A DNA stretch of 42,500 nucleotides, taken from positions 1 to 42,500 of the forward strand of contig CACMAZ010000007.1 of the NCBI GenBank assembly GCA_902611815.1, written 5' to 3'. The notes under the pieces were generated by a model. The model had not been told where the DNA came from. It did no database searches and worked only from the letters and a program-made list of their open reading frames with translations. This stretch comes from an uncultured Pelagibacteraceae bacterium (GTDB lineage Bacteria > Pseudomonadota > Alphaproteobacteria > Pelagibacterales > Pelagibacteraceae). Below, in pieces: positions 41,701 through 42,500 of the stretch. The position numbers and the translations under genes were made by a program. Each line of letters begins with the position of its first letter. The first letter of the stretch is position 1.

Positions 41701-42500
<800 letters not shown>

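Overview
The window is a gene-dense, very AT-rich piece of an alphaproteobacterial chromosome, almost certainly from the SAR11 clade (Pelagibacterales). The 16S gene carries the segment used as the SAR11 group probe target (GTCGGGGAAGAAAATGACTG, near 40213-40232). Gene orders such as kdsD-lptC-lptB-aroA-rpsA-ihfB-pyrF-trpF-trpB-trpA-accD-folC, cycM/kdsB-pheA, ffs-dnaX-ybaB-recR and prfA-prmC-DUF4167 are alphaproteobacterial. The subclade cannot be fixed from sequence reading alone. Genes are packed tightly: many co-directional pairs share a 4-base ATGA overlap, and all seven convergent pairs overlap at their 3' ends.

Layout. 1-3218 (+): the 3' part of rmuC, a PD-(D/E)XK (MGME1/phage-type) exonuclease and sbcB, three DNA-end-processing genes in a row. 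3285-3602 (+): trxA. 3599-15471 (-): a long run read leftwards, with nrnC-like exonuclease, kdsD, lptC, lptB, aroA, rpsA, ihfB, pyrF, trpF, trpB, trpA, accD and folC. 15497-16699 (+): an NDUFA9-like reductase and a small SHOCT membrane protein. 16691-17179 (-): gcrA. 17302-20208 (+): ABC-2 permease, argD, argF. 20200-20745 (-): membrane-anchored cytochrome c. 20840-22416 (+): kdsB, pheA. 22465-25146 (+): SRP RNA, dnaX, ybaB, recR. 25143-27299 (-): malate synthase G. 27407-28525 (+): accA. 28511-31060 (-): secA. 31128-32855 (+): argJ and a DUF1178 protein. 32852-33580 (-): ubiG. 33645-38209 (+): lysC, ispG, prfA, prmC, DUF4167. 38206-39507 (-): M23 peptidase. 39803-42500 (+): rRNA operon with 16S, tRNA-Ile(GAU), tRNA-Ala(UGC) and the start of 23S.

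Functionally the window is core metabolism (Trp, Phe, Arg, Lys and shikimate branches, fatty-acid initiation, folate, isoprenoids, ubiquinone, Kdo/LPS export, glyoxylate use) plus translation, secretion and DNA repair. I see no CRISPR array, transposase, prophage or defence island, and no wholly new multi-gene system.

The most unusual signals are variations on known genes. TrpB has lost several textbook catalytic and allosteric residues, and TrpA has lost the partner residue of the inter-subunit salt bridge. AccA has a C-terminal membrane anchor. FolC has an altered P-loop. lptA and cmk are missing from their usual positions. The glycine riboswitch reported in front of SAR11 glcB is absent. 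The RNA features include an SRP RNA ending five bases before the dnaX start codon, twin hairpins in the rRNA spacer, and an intrinsic-terminator-like hairpin in the cytochrome c leader.
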